Below are positions 1 to 5,244 of a stretch of DNA of 5,837 nucleotides, piece after piece (position 1 is the stretch's first letter; every line of letters begins with the position of its first letter). Under the pieces are notes generated by a model. It had not been told where the DNA came from. It did not search any database and was given only the letters and a program-made list of their open reading frames with translations. The DNA comes from Candidatus Caldipriscus sp. T1.2 (GTDB lineage: Bacteria; Hydrothermota; Hydrothermia; LBFQ01). The stretch spans positions 1,607-7,443 of the forward strand of contig LBFQ01000036.1 of assembly GCA_000980735.1 (NCBI GenBank). The letters run 5' to 3'. Made by a program: the position numbers and the translations under genes.

Positions 1-525
1 ATAATAATTTATTGAAAAGGAGAACCAAACCACGTTCGGTAAAGTCGTATCAACCCCCGAAACCAAACTTGCGGTTTTGTTTGAAAGGTCCAACTTTATC
101 CAAGAGGGATTGCTATCTCTACCAACAATTATCCCGTTTACGGTAAAAACCCTTGATGTTAAATCTATGTTGGTCGTATATTTTTCATCCTTGAGGTAAG
201 AGGTTATGCTTACGTACTTACAAGTGCGCTCTTTCTCACGACAAGTTGTAGACCAACCGTCGCCTTCGCACACTTCTCGTATCCCACTTATAACCTGAAA
301 GGTATCCTTATCATTATTTCTCTCATTACCATAGAGTTGTTGCTCATCGCACGCCACGTAATATCCCTCTGCGTTCTTGTCATTCCTCCATACGACCTCA
401 AGGTCCCTACCGCCGTTTATGGGGGTTATACTAACCACCTCGGGATTCCCACTAAGCCTTTTTCTACTACACCCTATCAACATTATCAGAAGCGCAAAAG
501 CGAGAATTAACCTAAATACTTTCAT
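1..525 (-). CDS. Predicted lipoprotein of unknown function, partial (C-terminus beyond the window)
   Basis: The minus strand is open for 175 codons from the ATG at 525-523 to the window edge, with no stop. The N-terminus is a lipoprotein signal peptide: basic start (MKVFR), hydrophobic core, and lipobox L-I-G-C with the lipidated cysteine at residue 19, so the mature protein should be membrane-anchored outside the cytoplasm. Residues about 31-58 (PEVVSITP..., then DLEVVWRND, EGYYVAC) resemble the start of a fibronectin type III-like beta-sandwich, but this is only an impression. Four more cysteines (59, 86, 95, 102) lie in the exported part and could form two disulfides. It begins 43 nt after fabF on the same strand, so it could be read through from acpP-fabF. 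However, it has no Shine-Dalgarno sequence and has its own TATAAT just upstream. Lipoprotein status is well supported; the function is unknown. Confidence 0.8.
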   Translation of the reverse strand, partial: MKVFRLILAFALLIMLIGCSRKRLSGNPEVVSITPINGGRDLEVVWRNDKNAEGYYVACDEQQLYGNERNNDKDTFQVISGIREVCEGDGWSTTCREKERTCKYVSITSYLKDEKYTTNIDLTSRVFTVNGIIVGRDSNPSWIKLDLSNKTASLVSGVDTTLPNVVWFSFSINYY

Positions 526-533
526 GGTAATAA

Positions 534-539
534 ATTATA
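534..539 (-). promoter_or_regulatory. Candidate -10 box for the lipoprotein gene
   Basis: On the minus strand a perfect TATAAT ends 8 nt before the ATG at 525, in the 43-nt gap after fabF. I see no convincing -35 hexamer. A start about 7 nt downstream of the box would leave a leader of only one or two bases, which fits the lack of a ribosome binding site. This is inference from a short AT-rich motif. Confidence 0.35.
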
Positions 540-568
540 AAGGTGAAATGTGGGTAAGCGGGGCTATT

Positions 569-1819
569 TTATTCCCCAAACTTCTTAAACGCCAAGCAGA
601 CGTTATGTCCCCCAAAACCAAAAGAGTTGCTTATGGCAACATTAACTTCCTTTTTCCTCGCCTCGTTTGGGACATAGTCAAGATCGCATTCGGGATCGGG
701 GTTTTCGTAGTTTATGGTGGGGTGGATAATGCCTGTGTGTATGGTCATTATCGTGGCTAAGGCCTCTATTGCACCGGCTGCGCCAAGAAGATGCCCTATC
801 ATAGACTTGGTTGAGCTTATGGGGATCTTATAAGCCCTTTCACCGAATACCTTCTTTATTGCCAACGTTTCCACCGCATCGTTCAACTTGGTTGATGTAC
901 CGTGGGCGTTTATGTAATCGACCTCGTCGGGGGAAAGCTTGGCATCTTCAAGGGCCCTCAACATACACTTTACAGCCCCTTCACCGTCAACGCAAGGGGC
1001 GGTTATGTGGTAGGCATCCGCGGTAGCTCCATAACCTACGAGCTCCGCGTATATCTTTGCCCCCCTCCTCATGGCGTGTTCGTACTCTTCAAGGACCAGA
1101 ACCGCCGCCCCTTCACCCATCACGAACCCATCCCTGTCCCTATCAAAGGGCCTTGATGCTTTCTCGGGTTCTTCGTTTCTCGTTGAAAGCGCCTTCATAG
1201 AGGAGAAACCCGCAACCGCGGTGGGGATTATTGGGGCTTCGGAGCCCCCAACTATCATAACATCCGCATCACCGTACTTTATTAACCTGAAGGCATCCCC
1301 TATGGCATGGGCTGAGGATGCGCAGGCGGAGACCGTGCAATAGTTCGGACCCTTAAACCTATACTTTATCGCTATAAGGCCCGATGCCATATCCGGGATC
1401 ATCATGGGAATGAGGTAAGGAGAGATCCTGTCGTACCCCTTTGTGTATCCCACTATTATCTCCCTTTCAAGGGTTTCAACCCCCCCTATTCCGGATGCTA
1501 TTATTACCCCAACCCTATCTGGATCAAAGGGTCCCTTCAAAAGTGCGCTATCCTCTATCGCTTCTTCGGCCGCCCAAAGGGCGTATATACTGAATAGGTC
1601 GAGCTTCTTTATTGGAACCCCCGCTTCCTTTTGCGAAAGCCTCCGTAGAGGGTCAAAATTCCTAATTTGGGCGGCGATCTTGACGGGAAGGTTGGAGGTG
1701 TCAAACCTGTCAATATACCCCACCCCACTCTTACCCTTTACCAAATTCTCCCAAGTTTCCTTAACGGTTTGGCCCAGGGGGGTTATCGCCCCCAGGCCCG
1801 TTATCACCACCCTTCTCAC
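569..1819 (-). CDS. fabF: 3-oxoacyl-[acyl-carrier-protein] synthase II (KAS II)
   Basis: A complete 416-residue protein, the usual FabF length. It condenses malonyl-ACP with a growing acyl-ACP in the cytosol, the elongation step of type II fatty-acid synthesis. The thiolase-fold active site is complete: nucleophile Cys166 in the motif SACASSAH, His306 in NAHGTST, Lys338 in SSTKSM, and His343 in IGHLLGAAGA. The C-terminal GFGGHN loop (401-406) follows Phe400, the position of the gatekeeper Phe in FabF enzymes. The N-terminus VVITGLGAITPLG is typical. The start is GTG at 1819-1817 and overlaps the acpP stop by 4 nt (GTGA), implying translational coupling; a weak AAAGGG lies just upstream. The Cys-His-His triad separates it from the Cys-His-Asn FabH class. 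FabB is the nearest alternative, but the length and the acpP-fabF order favour FabF. Confidence 0.96.
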   Translation of the reverse strand: MRRVVITGLGAITPLGQTVKETWENLVKGKSGVGYIDRFDTSNLPVKIAAQIRNFDPLRRLSQKEAGVPIKKLDLFSIYALWAAEEAIEDSALLKGPFDPDRVGVIIASGIGGVETLEREIIVGYTKGYDRISPYLIPMMIPDMASGLIAIKYRFKGPNYCTVSACASSAHAIGDAFRLIKYGDADVMIVGGSEAPIIPTAVAGFSSMKALSTRNEEPEKASRPFDRDRDGFVMGEGAAVLVLEEYEHAMRRGAKIYAELVGYGATADAYHITAPCVDGEGAVKCMLRALEDAKLSPDEVDYINAHGTSTKLNDAVETLAIKKVFGERAYKIPISSTKSMIGHLLGAAGAIEALATIMTIHTGIIHPTINYENPDPECDLDYVPNEARKKEVNVAISNSFGFGGHNVCLAFKKFGE

Positions 1820-2061
1820 TGCCCTTTCTTTGAAAGTATGTAATCTATCGCGTCCTTCACCGTCCTTATTTTCTCAATATCCTGATCCGGGATCTGAACA
1901 TCAAATGCCTCCTCCATCTTCATTACGAGCTCCATAACCCCTATGGAATCCGCCCCAAGGTCCTCTATGAACCTCGCCTCTTCTGTGACCTTCTCCGCAC
2001 TTACTCCTAGCTCCTCCACAACTATATCGCGTATCTTCGCAAGTATCTCTTCTCTACTCAT
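1816..2061 (-). CDS. acpP: Acyl carrier protein
   Basis: An 81-residue acidic four-helix protein. It carries acyl intermediates on a 4'-phosphopantetheine arm attached to Ser39 in the motif DLGADSI. The stretch ELVMKMEEAFDVQIPD after it is the recognition helix II and following loop of ACPs. The usual DSL is DSI here, and the next residues are Gly-Val-Met rather than the common Asp-Thr-Val, a mild variation. The start at 2061 is set by a strong Shine-Dalgarno AGGAGGT (2073-2067 on the minus strand) 5 nt upstream, the best ribosome binding site in the leftward run and consistent with high ACP expression. The gene overlaps fabF by 4 nt downstream and follows the 61-residue gene by 23 nt. Confidence 0.96.
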   Translation of the reverse strand: MSREEILAKIRDIVVEELGVSAEKVTEEARFIEDLGADSIGVMELVMKMEEAFDVQIPDQDIEKIRTVKDAIDYILSKKGQ

Positions 2062-2078
2062 ATTCTACCTCCTTTTCG

Positions 2079-2090
2079 GATATTTTAAGG
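2079..2090 (-). repeat. 12-nt direct repeat copy 1, possible acpP promoter element
   Basis: The minus strand reads CCTTAAAATATC, identical to 2875-2864 in front of the 190-residue gene. It contains TAAAAT (2087-2082), a possible -10 box. It includes the TAA stop of the 61-residue gene and sits just ahead of the acpP Shine-Dalgarno. A transcript starting about 7 nt after the box would begin almost at the Shine-Dalgarno, which is tight, so a real acpP promoter here is uncertain. Confidence 0.3.
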
Positions 2091-2270
2091 TTGGACTTTG
2101 CGGTTTAAAAGGCTCCTTTCAAAGGCGTCCAAAACATCCATTAACTTATAGTAATCTTTTACAACACCCAAAAAATCCCCATCCTCATACTTTGAAAGCA
2201 AAACCTCCTTCAGGTTTTCAAGGATGTAAAACATCTCCTCGGAAGAAAGCCTAATTTCCTCTAAGTCCAT
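2085..2270 (-). CDS. Small hypothetical protein, 61 residues
   Basis: I do not recognise this protein. It is acidic in its first half, has no cysteine, no signal peptide and no membrane segment, and looks almost wholly alpha-helical: residues about 9-27 and 33-56 could form a helical hairpin around the break YEDGDF. It starts with ATG at 2270, 17 nt after the stop of the 190-residue gene and on the same strand, and ends 23 nt before acpP. The spacing suggests it is co-transcribed with both. Its Shine-Dalgarno is weak (AAGGGA sits about 14 nt from the start). Support for it being real is the good packing between neighbours and codon use like theirs (AGG, ATA, TTT); no function can be given. 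Confidence 0.65.
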   Translation of the reverse strand: MDLEEIRLSSEEMFYILENLKEVLLSKYEDGDFLGVVKDYYKLMDVLDAFERSLLNRKVQP

Positions 2271-2287
2271 AAGCCTATAATGTTCCC

Positions 2288-2860
2288 TTAGGAGATTTCT
2301 ATGAGCTCCATACCCTCCGCGTGCAATTTAATCAGATCATCGGATCCGCTTATCCGCTTAAGTGCGCTTATACCCTTTAGAAGGTTGAAGCATAGGAGGA
2401 ACTTGTAATAGTAAAGGTGGAATTGGGTGTGCATTCTCAAAAGTAGGGATGTCCTCGCCGCCTCCAAAAAGTGCCCAGCAGCCATAAAAAGGACATCAAA
2501 ATCCTTGTAATCAATTTTCCTAATATCCAAGATCTCGTCCAAATCATCCAAGTTCTTTATCCCAACATCCTCCAAAAAAATCCCCAAATATTCATCCCCA
2601 ACTTTTGCGACGTTCTTTAAATTCCTGGCTATCTCGTTTATTATATCCCTTTCCCCCCTGACGATCTCCTTTACCGCCCTCCTGAAGAGCCTTAGAGCAT
2701 GAAGGTCATCCTTACCCACATAATGCTTATACGCCTCCTCAAATATGTTCTTCCTTACTTTCCTCGTCTCCTCCCTTAAGAGCCCGGAATATAGGTTTTC
2801 CTTTTTAAGGGCTTCAACTATAACCCCATAAAGTTCTTGCGGAATTTGAATTTTATACAC
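2288..2860 (-). CDS. Hypothetical helical protein, 190 residues
   Basis: I do not recognise this protein. It is a soluble, charged and apparently all-helical protein without signal peptide. A basic N-terminal region (residues about 17-82, rich in Lys, Arg and Glu) is followed by a more acidic middle (GIKNLDDLDEILDI, about 100-113). The C-terminal part (about 120-168) is rich in aromatic and hydrophobic residues, with His130, His144 and His148 and a YYYKFLL segment. The start used is GTG at 2860-2858. It lacks a Shine-Dalgarno, but a TAAAAT box ends 6 nt upstream, as if the message were leaderless. It is the first gene of the leftward run that continues into the 61-residue gene, acpP and fabF, and is divergent from the oxidase operon. 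Neither a lipid role nor any other function can be supported from the sequence. Confidence 0.75.
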   Translation of the reverse strand: MYKIQIPQELYGVIVEALKKENLYSGLLREETRKVRKNIFEEAYKHYVGKDDLHALRLFRRAVKEIVRGERDIINEIARNLKNVAKVGDEYLGIFLEDVGIKNLDDLDEILDIRKIDYKDFDVLFMAAGHFLEAARTSLLLRMHTQFHLYYYKFLLCFNLLKGISALKRISGSDDLIKLHAEGMELIEIS

Positions 2861-2863
2861 CCC

Positions 2864-2875
2864 GATATTTTAAGG
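2864..2875 (-). promoter_or_regulatory. Candidate -10 region of the leftward operon (12-nt repeat copy 2)
   Basis: The minus strand reads CCTTAAAATATC, the same 12 nt found ahead of acpP. The TAAAAT hexamer (2872-2867) ends 6 nt before the GTG start, so transcription beginning about 7 nt downstream would start at or next to the start codon. No good -35 hexamer is visible. The gene has no Shine-Dalgarno, which fits a leaderless message. Confidence 0.4.
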
Positions 2876-2892
2876 CGGATAAGAAAACCTTT

Positions 2893-2907
2893 GGGAAAAT
2901 GTTTCCC
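2893..2907. promoter_or_regulatory. Inverted repeat in the divergent promoter region, possible operator
   Basis: GGGAAA-atg-TTTCCC is a perfect 6-bp inverted repeat with a 3-nt centre; flanking TT on the left and GAA on the right extend the symmetry imperfectly. It lies between the two divergent gene starts. It falls in the -35 region of the leftward candidate promoter and upstream of the rightward one, so a dimeric regulator could control both. It could also be chance; the regulator is unknown. Confidence 0.35.
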
Positions 2908-2939
2908 GAAATTCTCCTTTTCTGATAATCTTACAACCT

Positions 2940-2945
2940 TATAAT
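2940..2945 (+). promoter_or_regulatory. Candidate -10 box of the oxidase operon
   Basis: A perfect TATAAT ends 10 nt before the ATG of the subunit IIa gene (2956). No clear -35 is visible at 16-18 nt upstream. The predicted leader is only a few bases, and the start codon lacks a proper Shine-Dalgarno (only GGTG two bases away). A weaker GATAAT at 2924-2929 is an alternative. Confidence 0.4.
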
Positions 2946-2955
2946 ATTCGGTGCT

Positions 2956-3081
2956 ATGAAAGGGCAAAATGAAAAGTTCGTTCCGAAAGGGGCGCTAGCT
3001 TTCTTTATTGGGATGCTGGCGCTCTACGCGGTAATGTGGCTTTCCATATACGCGCTATTGGTAATTTATAGGGGAGGTTGA
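2956..3081 (+). CDS. cbaD: ba3-type cytochrome c oxidase subunit IIa
   Basis: A 41-residue single-helix membrane protein. A short charged N-terminus (KGQNEKF) leads into VPKGALAFF, a hydrophobic segment of about 25 residues (12-36), and a short YRGG tail. From memory, Thermus thermophilus ba3 subunit IIa (34 residues) has the same PKGALA start, a W-L-x-x-Y-A pattern (here WLSIYAL) and a similar xRG end. That, and the location directly before subunit II, make the assignment good despite the size. In ba3 oxidase this helix packs against subunit I, taking the place of the first helix of a two-helix subunit II. It is the first gene of the oxidase operon, ends 2 nt before the subunit II start, and its last codons contain the subunit II ribosome binding site. 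Confidence 0.88.
   Translation: MKGQNEKFVPKGALAFFIGMLALYAVMWLSIYALLVIYRGG
3071..3077 (+). promoter_or_regulatory. Ribosome binding site fixing the subunit II start
   Basis: GGGGAGG lies 6 nt before ATG 3084, optimal spacing. An in-frame TTG at 3078 directly abuts the site and is therefore unlikely to be the start, so subunit II begins at 3084. The site lies within the final codons of the subunit IIa gene. Confidence 0.75.
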
Positions 3082-3083
3082 GT

Positions 3084-3521
3084 ATGGATAGGTTCGAGTC
3101 CCTAGCTTTAAAGATGGCATTCGGCTTGATGGTGGTGTTCTTCGTGGCGTTGGTTGGGCTTGCTGTCCTAAAGGGTATAGATGTTCCCACATGCTTCACC
3201 GACTTCCCGCCCTTCAAGGAGGGTAAGGTGATCCAAAAGGGAGAAAAGGAGTACGAGGTCCATCTCCTTGCGAGGATGTGGGCGTTCCAACCCAACAGGA
3301 TAGAGATCCCCGTAGGTTCAAAGGTCACGATATACACGACATCCATTGACGTTCAACACGGATTTGAGATAGAGAGGAAGGTGGTGAATCTGATGACCAT
3401 ACCTGGCGCTGTCAACAAGATGGAGGTGGTTTTCAACAAACCCGGAACTTACAGGATCGTTTGCAACGAGTATTGCGGTATGGGACACCCCAGCATGTAC
3501 GGGGAGATAATAGTAAAATAG
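3084..3521 (+). CDS. cbaB: ba3-type cytochrome c oxidase subunit II (CuA subunit)
   Basis: A 145-residue protein that accepts electrons from cytochrome c through a binuclear CuA centre and passes them to subunit I. One transmembrane helix (about 11-30) anchors a cupredoxin domain outside the membrane. All CuA ligands are present: His92 (VQHGF), Cys127, Glu129 (backbone), Cys131 and His135 in CNEYCGMGH, and Met138. The segment RMWAFQPNRIEIPVGSKV carries the tryptophan region thought to be the electron entry surface in related enzymes. The small size and single helix match the B-family (ba3) subunit II rather than the two-helix aa3 type. It sits 2 nt after subunit IIa and 10 nt before subunit I, so the three are one operon. 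Confidence 0.95.
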   Translation: MDRFESLALKMAFGLMVVFFVALVGLAVLKGIDVPTCFTDFPPFKEGKVIQKGEKEYEVHLLARMWAFQPNRIEIPVGSKVTIYTTSIDVQHGFEIERKVVNLMTIPGAVNKMEVVFNKPGTYRIVCNEYCGMGHPSMYGEIIVK

Positions 3522-3531
3522 GGGGTGAGAT

Positions 3532-4698
3532 ATGAAAATTGAGGGATATTTGCGCAATATAGTATTGGCGCATATATTGGTGGCGATCGCTTCCATCTCA
3601 GTAGGTGTGATCTTTGGGCTCCTTCAGGTTCTCTCAAGGGCGAAAATATTCGTCATTTCCAACGACCTTTACTATCAGGGCTTAACTTTGCACGGGGTTT
3701 TGAACGCGGTGGTCTTCACCACCTTCTTCATCGTCGGATTCCTATACATAATAACCGAAACCTCCCTTAAGGAGAAACTTAACAAAAACCTCGTTTATCT
3801 ATCTTTTGCGGTTATGCTCATAGGTACCCTCCTCGCGGCTTATGCGCTTCTAACAAATCAAGCGAGCGTCCTTTACACCTTCTATCCACCCTTGAAGGCG
3901 CATCCCACATTTTACATAGGCGCTACCTTGCTTGTGGTTGGCTCCTGGATAGCGATTTTAAATACAGTCTTGACATTTCTGAGGTGGAGGAAGAAGAACC
4001 CGGGCGTAAAAACCCCAGGACCCATGGTAGGCGTTATTACCACGTATACGGTATGGTTCCTTGCCACCATAGGCATAGCGATACTTGCCTTGTTCTTCCT
4101 AATACCTTGGTCTTTGGGCTTTCTTAAGGGAATAAACCCCACCTTGGCGAGGACCTTGTTCTGGTGGTTCGGGCATCCGTTGGTTTATTTCTGGCTCCTC
4201 CCCGCATATCTAACCTGGTACTACATTATCCCCAAGGTTGCGGGCGGTAAGCTGTACTCTTCTTTGGCTGCAAGGCTCGCCTTCATTATGTTTATAGTCT
4301 TTTCCGTTCCCGTGGGTGTTCACCACCAGTACTCGGATCCCGGAATAACCAACATATACAAGGCAGTTCATGCATTCTTCACCTTTATGGTCGCCATCCC
4401 TTCCCTGATCACCGCCTTTACCGTTGCCGCGTCCCTCGAGTACGCGGGTAGGCAGAGGGGTGGAAACGGTCTCTTCGGTTGGTGGCTCAAGCTCCCTTGG
4501 GGGAACTACCTCTTCGCTTACGCCATAGCGGGTATGATCGCCTTTATCTTCGGTGGAATAAGTGGTATAGTAAACGCCTCATACAATATGAACCAAGTTG
4601 TACGTAACACATCTTGGATACCTGGGCACTTTCACCTTACTTTGGGTTCCGCGGTCTTTCCTTACCTTCCTGGGCCTATCACTATATCTCCTGAATAA
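3532..4698 (+). CDS. cbaA: ba3-type cytochrome c oxidase subunit I, N-terminal part (gene interrupted by frameshift)
   Basis: Catalytic subunit of a B-family heme-copper oxidase, reducing O2 to water and pumping protons across the membrane. This frame encodes 388 residues, of which the first 376 are authentic; the last 12 (from about 4660) are out-of-frame read to a TAA. Metal ligands are all present: His54 (GLTLHGVLN) and His368 for the low-spin heme, His366 for the high-spin heme (both in PGHFHL), and CuB ligands His215, His264 and His265 (GVHHQYSDPG). Tyr219 sits four residues after His215, as in the cross-linked His-Tyr pair of ba3. The motif is GHPLVYFW, not the GHPEVY with glutamate seen in A-family enzymes, supporting the B family. 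With the frame restored the protein is 546 residues, near the 562 of the Thermus enzyme. The start ATG follows GGGGGTGAG at good spacing. Confidence 0.93.
   Translation: MKIEGYLRNIVLAHILVAIASISVGVIFGLLQVLSRAKIFVISNDLYYQGLTLHGVLNAVVFTTFFIVGFLYIITETSLKEKLNKNLVYLSFAVMLIGTLLAAYALLTNQASVLYTFYPPLKAHPTFYIGATLLVVGSWIAILNTVLTFLRWRKKNPGVKTPGPMVGVITTYTVWFLATIGIAILALFFLIPWSLGFLKGINPTLARTLFWWFGHPLVYFWLLPAYLTWYYIIPKVAGGKLYSSLAARLAFIMFIVFSVPVGVHHQYSDPGITNIYKAVHAFFTFMVAIPSLITAFTVAASLEYAGRQRGGNGLFGWWLKLPWGNYLFAYAIAGMIAFIFGGISGIVNASYNMNQVVRNTSWIPGHFHLTLGSAVFPYLPGPITISPE
4657..4661 (+). other. Frameshift site in subunit I
   Basis: The reading frame changes by +1 here. GTC TTT CCT (Val-Phe-Pro) leads to a wrong tail, whereas removing one T of the TTT or one C of the CC gives Val-Phe-Leu-Thr-Phe-Leu-Gly and the continuing subunit I sequence. 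Alignment from memory to the Thermus ba3 helix after PGHFHL needs no gap when joined at this point. Short homopolymers (TTT, CC) make a sequencing or assembly indel plausible. Confidence 0.85.
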
Positions 4699-5173
4699 GC
4701 TCTTTGGCAAGAAGGTTTTCAGCAATACTTTGGGCGTTCTCGGCGCGTACATGTGGCTAATAGGCGTCCTCATCTTCTCTTGGGGTATGATGCAACTAGG
4801 TAGGGCAGGGATCCCGAGGAGGACCAACCTCGGCTTTTCACCTTACATAACCGAAGAAGAGAGGATCTTTATGGTTATAGCGGCGGTGGGCGGAATCATT
4901 ATGTTCATCTCCTTCGTTATTTTCCTGATAAACTTCCTTGGAACCCTGTTCGGGAAGAAAGAAGAAAATGTGGAGGTGGTTGAGCTTGATTACGCCGAAG
5001 CTTACCACGAGGAGCATAACCTCTCGCCCGTTTGGGACAACTGGAAGGTTTGGATAGGGATAGCGGTCCTTCTAATAATCATAAACTACTCGCCCGTCTT
5101 CTTTGATGTCTTCAGATCCACGTACTTTGTTGAGGGTGGTTATTCACCCCAAAGCCCCATACCCATAAAGTAA
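4658..5173 (+). pseudogene. cbaA: ba3-type cytochrome c oxidase subunit I, C-terminal part in shifted frame
   Basis: This is the remainder of subunit I, 170 residues after Phe376, read in the +1 frame. It continues with FLTFLGLSLYLL and supplies the last transmembrane helices: about 376-390, then around GVLGAYMWLIGVLIFSWGMMQ, MVIAAVGGIIMFISFVIFLI and WIGIAVLLIIINY. The segment GRAGIPRRTN matches the AGLLNVPRR region of the Thermus subunit I, and the acidic loop (ENVEVVELDYAE) precedes the final helix. The frame is open as far back as 4598 (a TTG), but those earlier codons are out of frame and there is no ribosome binding site, so this is not a separate gene. Codon use and protein conservation stay intact, which means the break is recent or artificial. 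The stop TAA at 5171-5173 is followed by the terminator. Confidence 0.85.
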
Positions 5174-5189
5174 CGCGCAACGGTTTCTG

Positions 5190-5220
5190 GGGGGTGGGGA
5201 ATTTTCCACCCCCTTTTTTT
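5190..5220 (+). terminator. Intrinsic terminator of the oxidase operon
   Basis: GGGGGTGG (5190-5197) pairs perfectly with CCACCCCC (5206-5213) around an 8-nt loop, followed by seven Ts (5214-5220). It lies 16 nt after the subunit I stop. There is no T run on the opposite strand, so it acts rightward only, and it separates the oxidase operon from the lyase gene. Confidence 0.92.
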
Positions 5221-5232
5221 ATTTGCAGACTT

Positions 5233-5238
5233 TAGAAT
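5233..5238 (+). promoter_or_regulatory. Candidate -10 box for the HMG-CoA lyase gene
   Basis: TAGAAT ends 6 nt before ATG 5245. A transcript starting about 7 nt after the box would begin at the start codon itself. No Shine-Dalgarno and no convincing -35 are visible. The gene needs its own promoter because a strong terminator lies directly upstream. Confidence 0.4.
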
Positions 5239-5244
5239 TTTATT

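Noticed and set aside
561..578. Possible terminator hairpin after fabF (GGGG/CCCC)
   Set aside because: Only four base pairs, with a long AT loop and no T run in the direction of transcription.
377..760. Plus-strand open frame of 127 codons crossing the lipoprotein start and the fabF end
   Set aside because: It spans the ends of two minus-strand genes, including the signal-peptide region, and shows no protein-like features.
1443..1937. Plus-strand open frame of 164 codons opposite fabF and acpP
   Set aside because: It is the complement of two certain genes, its translation is low in complexity (Ser/Pro/Leu rich) and it has no recognisable motif.
3078..3083. TTG 3078 as the start of subunit II
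   Set aside because: It directly abuts the GGGGAGG ribosome binding site; ATG 3084 has 6-nt spacing.
4598..5173. A separate membrane protein gene starting at TTG 4598
   Set aside because: The first 20 codons overlap the conserved subunit I heme-ligand region in another frame and there is no ribosome binding site; from 4658 on it is simply the rest of subunit I.
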